Assembly: GCA_949959185.1 (NCBI GenBank)
Contig: CATLIX010000009.1
Span: 1 to 64,000 of the forward strand
Direction: 5' to 3'
Origin: an uncultured Eubacterium sp.
GTDB taxonomy: Bacteria; Bacillota; Clostridia; Lachnospirales; Lachnospiraceae
DNA: 64,000 nt
Below are positions 63,667 through 64,000 of this stretch, piece by piece. A program made the translations under genes and the position numbers. Numbering within the stretch: position 1 is the first letter of the stretch; each line of letters begins with the position of its first letter. The notes beneath the pieces are model-generated. The model did not search any database. It was not told the origin of the DNA and worked only from the letters and a program-made list of their open reading frames with translations.

Positions 63667-64000
63667 TTACATTTCAGCTTCAGGTTCTGCCCCTGCCGGG
63701 GGTTCATCTGCAGTTCCTGACCCCGCCGGAACTGTATTTTCATCTTCCGGCTGTTCCGATTCAGGCTGAATTTCATCCCTTGGCTGTTCCGGTTCAGGCT
63801 GAGTTTCATCCTGCGGTTCTTTCGGTTCAGGCTGAACTTCTTCCTGCTCAGGCTCCAGACTGGCGGGTGCTGTCTGAGGAGCTGTATCCGCTGCAGGTGC
63901 AGGTGCAGTTACCGTAAGGGTAAGCTGAGCGGTTCCCAGTTTTGCAGGATTATTCGGATTTGCCACAGTATAGGTAATCGTATAGGTTCCAGGTCCGGCA
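63667..64000 (-). CDS. C-terminal end of a Pro/Glu-rich surface protein (partial)
   Basis: The gene enters from the right edge. The visible part starts with a beta-strand pattern GTYTITYTVANPNNPAKLGTAQ, as in the end of an Ig-like domain (LTLTVT), then an Ala/Pro stretch and about four copies of an acidic repeat (EPEQEEVQPEPKEPQDETQPEPEQ). It ends PPAGAEPEAEM without membrane span or sorting motif. Likely an extracellular or wall-associated protein; the start and upstream domains are outside the window. Confidence 0.7.
   Translation of the reverse strand, partial: AGPGTYTITYTVANPNNPAKLGTAQLTLTVTAPAPAADTAPQTAPASLEPEQEEVQPEPKEPQDETQPEPEQPRDEIQPESEQPEDENTVPAGSGTADEPPAGAEPEAEM

Overview
The window reads as chromosome of a low-to-mid GC Gram-positive of the class Clostridia, most likely a Lachnospiraceae-type gut anaerobe. 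The evidence is a PolC-type replicative polymerase, the order frr-uppS-cdsA-dxr-rseP-ispG-polC, strong AGGAGG ribosome sites, a formate-tetrahydrofolate ligase next to folD, a SpoIID-family protein, and surface proteins built from LRR_5, Big2-like and CAP pieces. I see no rRNA, tRNA, CRISPR array, transposase or prophage. Family names are from recognition of motifs; no database search was run.

Layout (nearly everything is on the minus strand, so transcription runs right to left). 0-2.2 kb: an uncharacterised module, a 538-aa helical protein and a 49-aa membrane protein divergent from a small XRE-type regulator, with back-to-back promoters that share one -35 box. 2.3-3.5 kb: rlmH and xpt. 3.6-17 kb: a long housekeeping cluster for polysaccharide deacetylation, a bactofilin, UMP kinase, ribosome recycling, undecaprenyl and CDP-diacylglycerol synthesis, the MEP isoprenoid pathway (dxr, ispG), RseP protease and PolC, ending in an SCP2-like protein, a truncated membrane gene and a terminator. 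17-24.3 kb: a hybrid histidine kinase, a small basic protein, and a copper operon (csoR-copA) with a textbook CsoR operator inside its promoter. 24.4-32.2 kb: a sucrose/fructan-type locus of LacI regulator, ABC importer, GH32 hydrolase and PfkB kinase. The kinase start carries an apparent one-base deletion in an A run.

32.2-36.0 kb is a decaying stretch: a lipoprotein fused by deletion to a membrane protein, a shattered LRR/CAP/Ig surface protein, a broken acetyltransferase, and an AraC regulator interrupted by a 138-bp palindromic element. 36-64 kb returns to core genes: a phosphoesterase with an unusual cytoplasmic ParB-like/BMP fusion protein, pnp-rpsO, infC-rpmI-rplT with an AUU start and a leader hairpin, a PHP phosphatase, a WG/Big2/LRR_5 surface protein, a HAD phosphatase, polyphosphate metabolism (ppk1, ppx) with a DUF815 ATPase and pheA, then one-carbon metabolism (fhs, folD), FtsK/SpoIIIE, a YihY protein and a SpoIID-family protein. 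An intergenic region near 63.5 kb has a strong promoter and a closing stem fitting a 6S-type RNA. The right edge cuts a Pro/Glu-rich surface protein.

The least explained items are the left-edge module, the ParB-like/BMP fusion, the CopA with an in-frame CopZ-like tail and its own ribosome site, and the palindromic element in the AraC gene.
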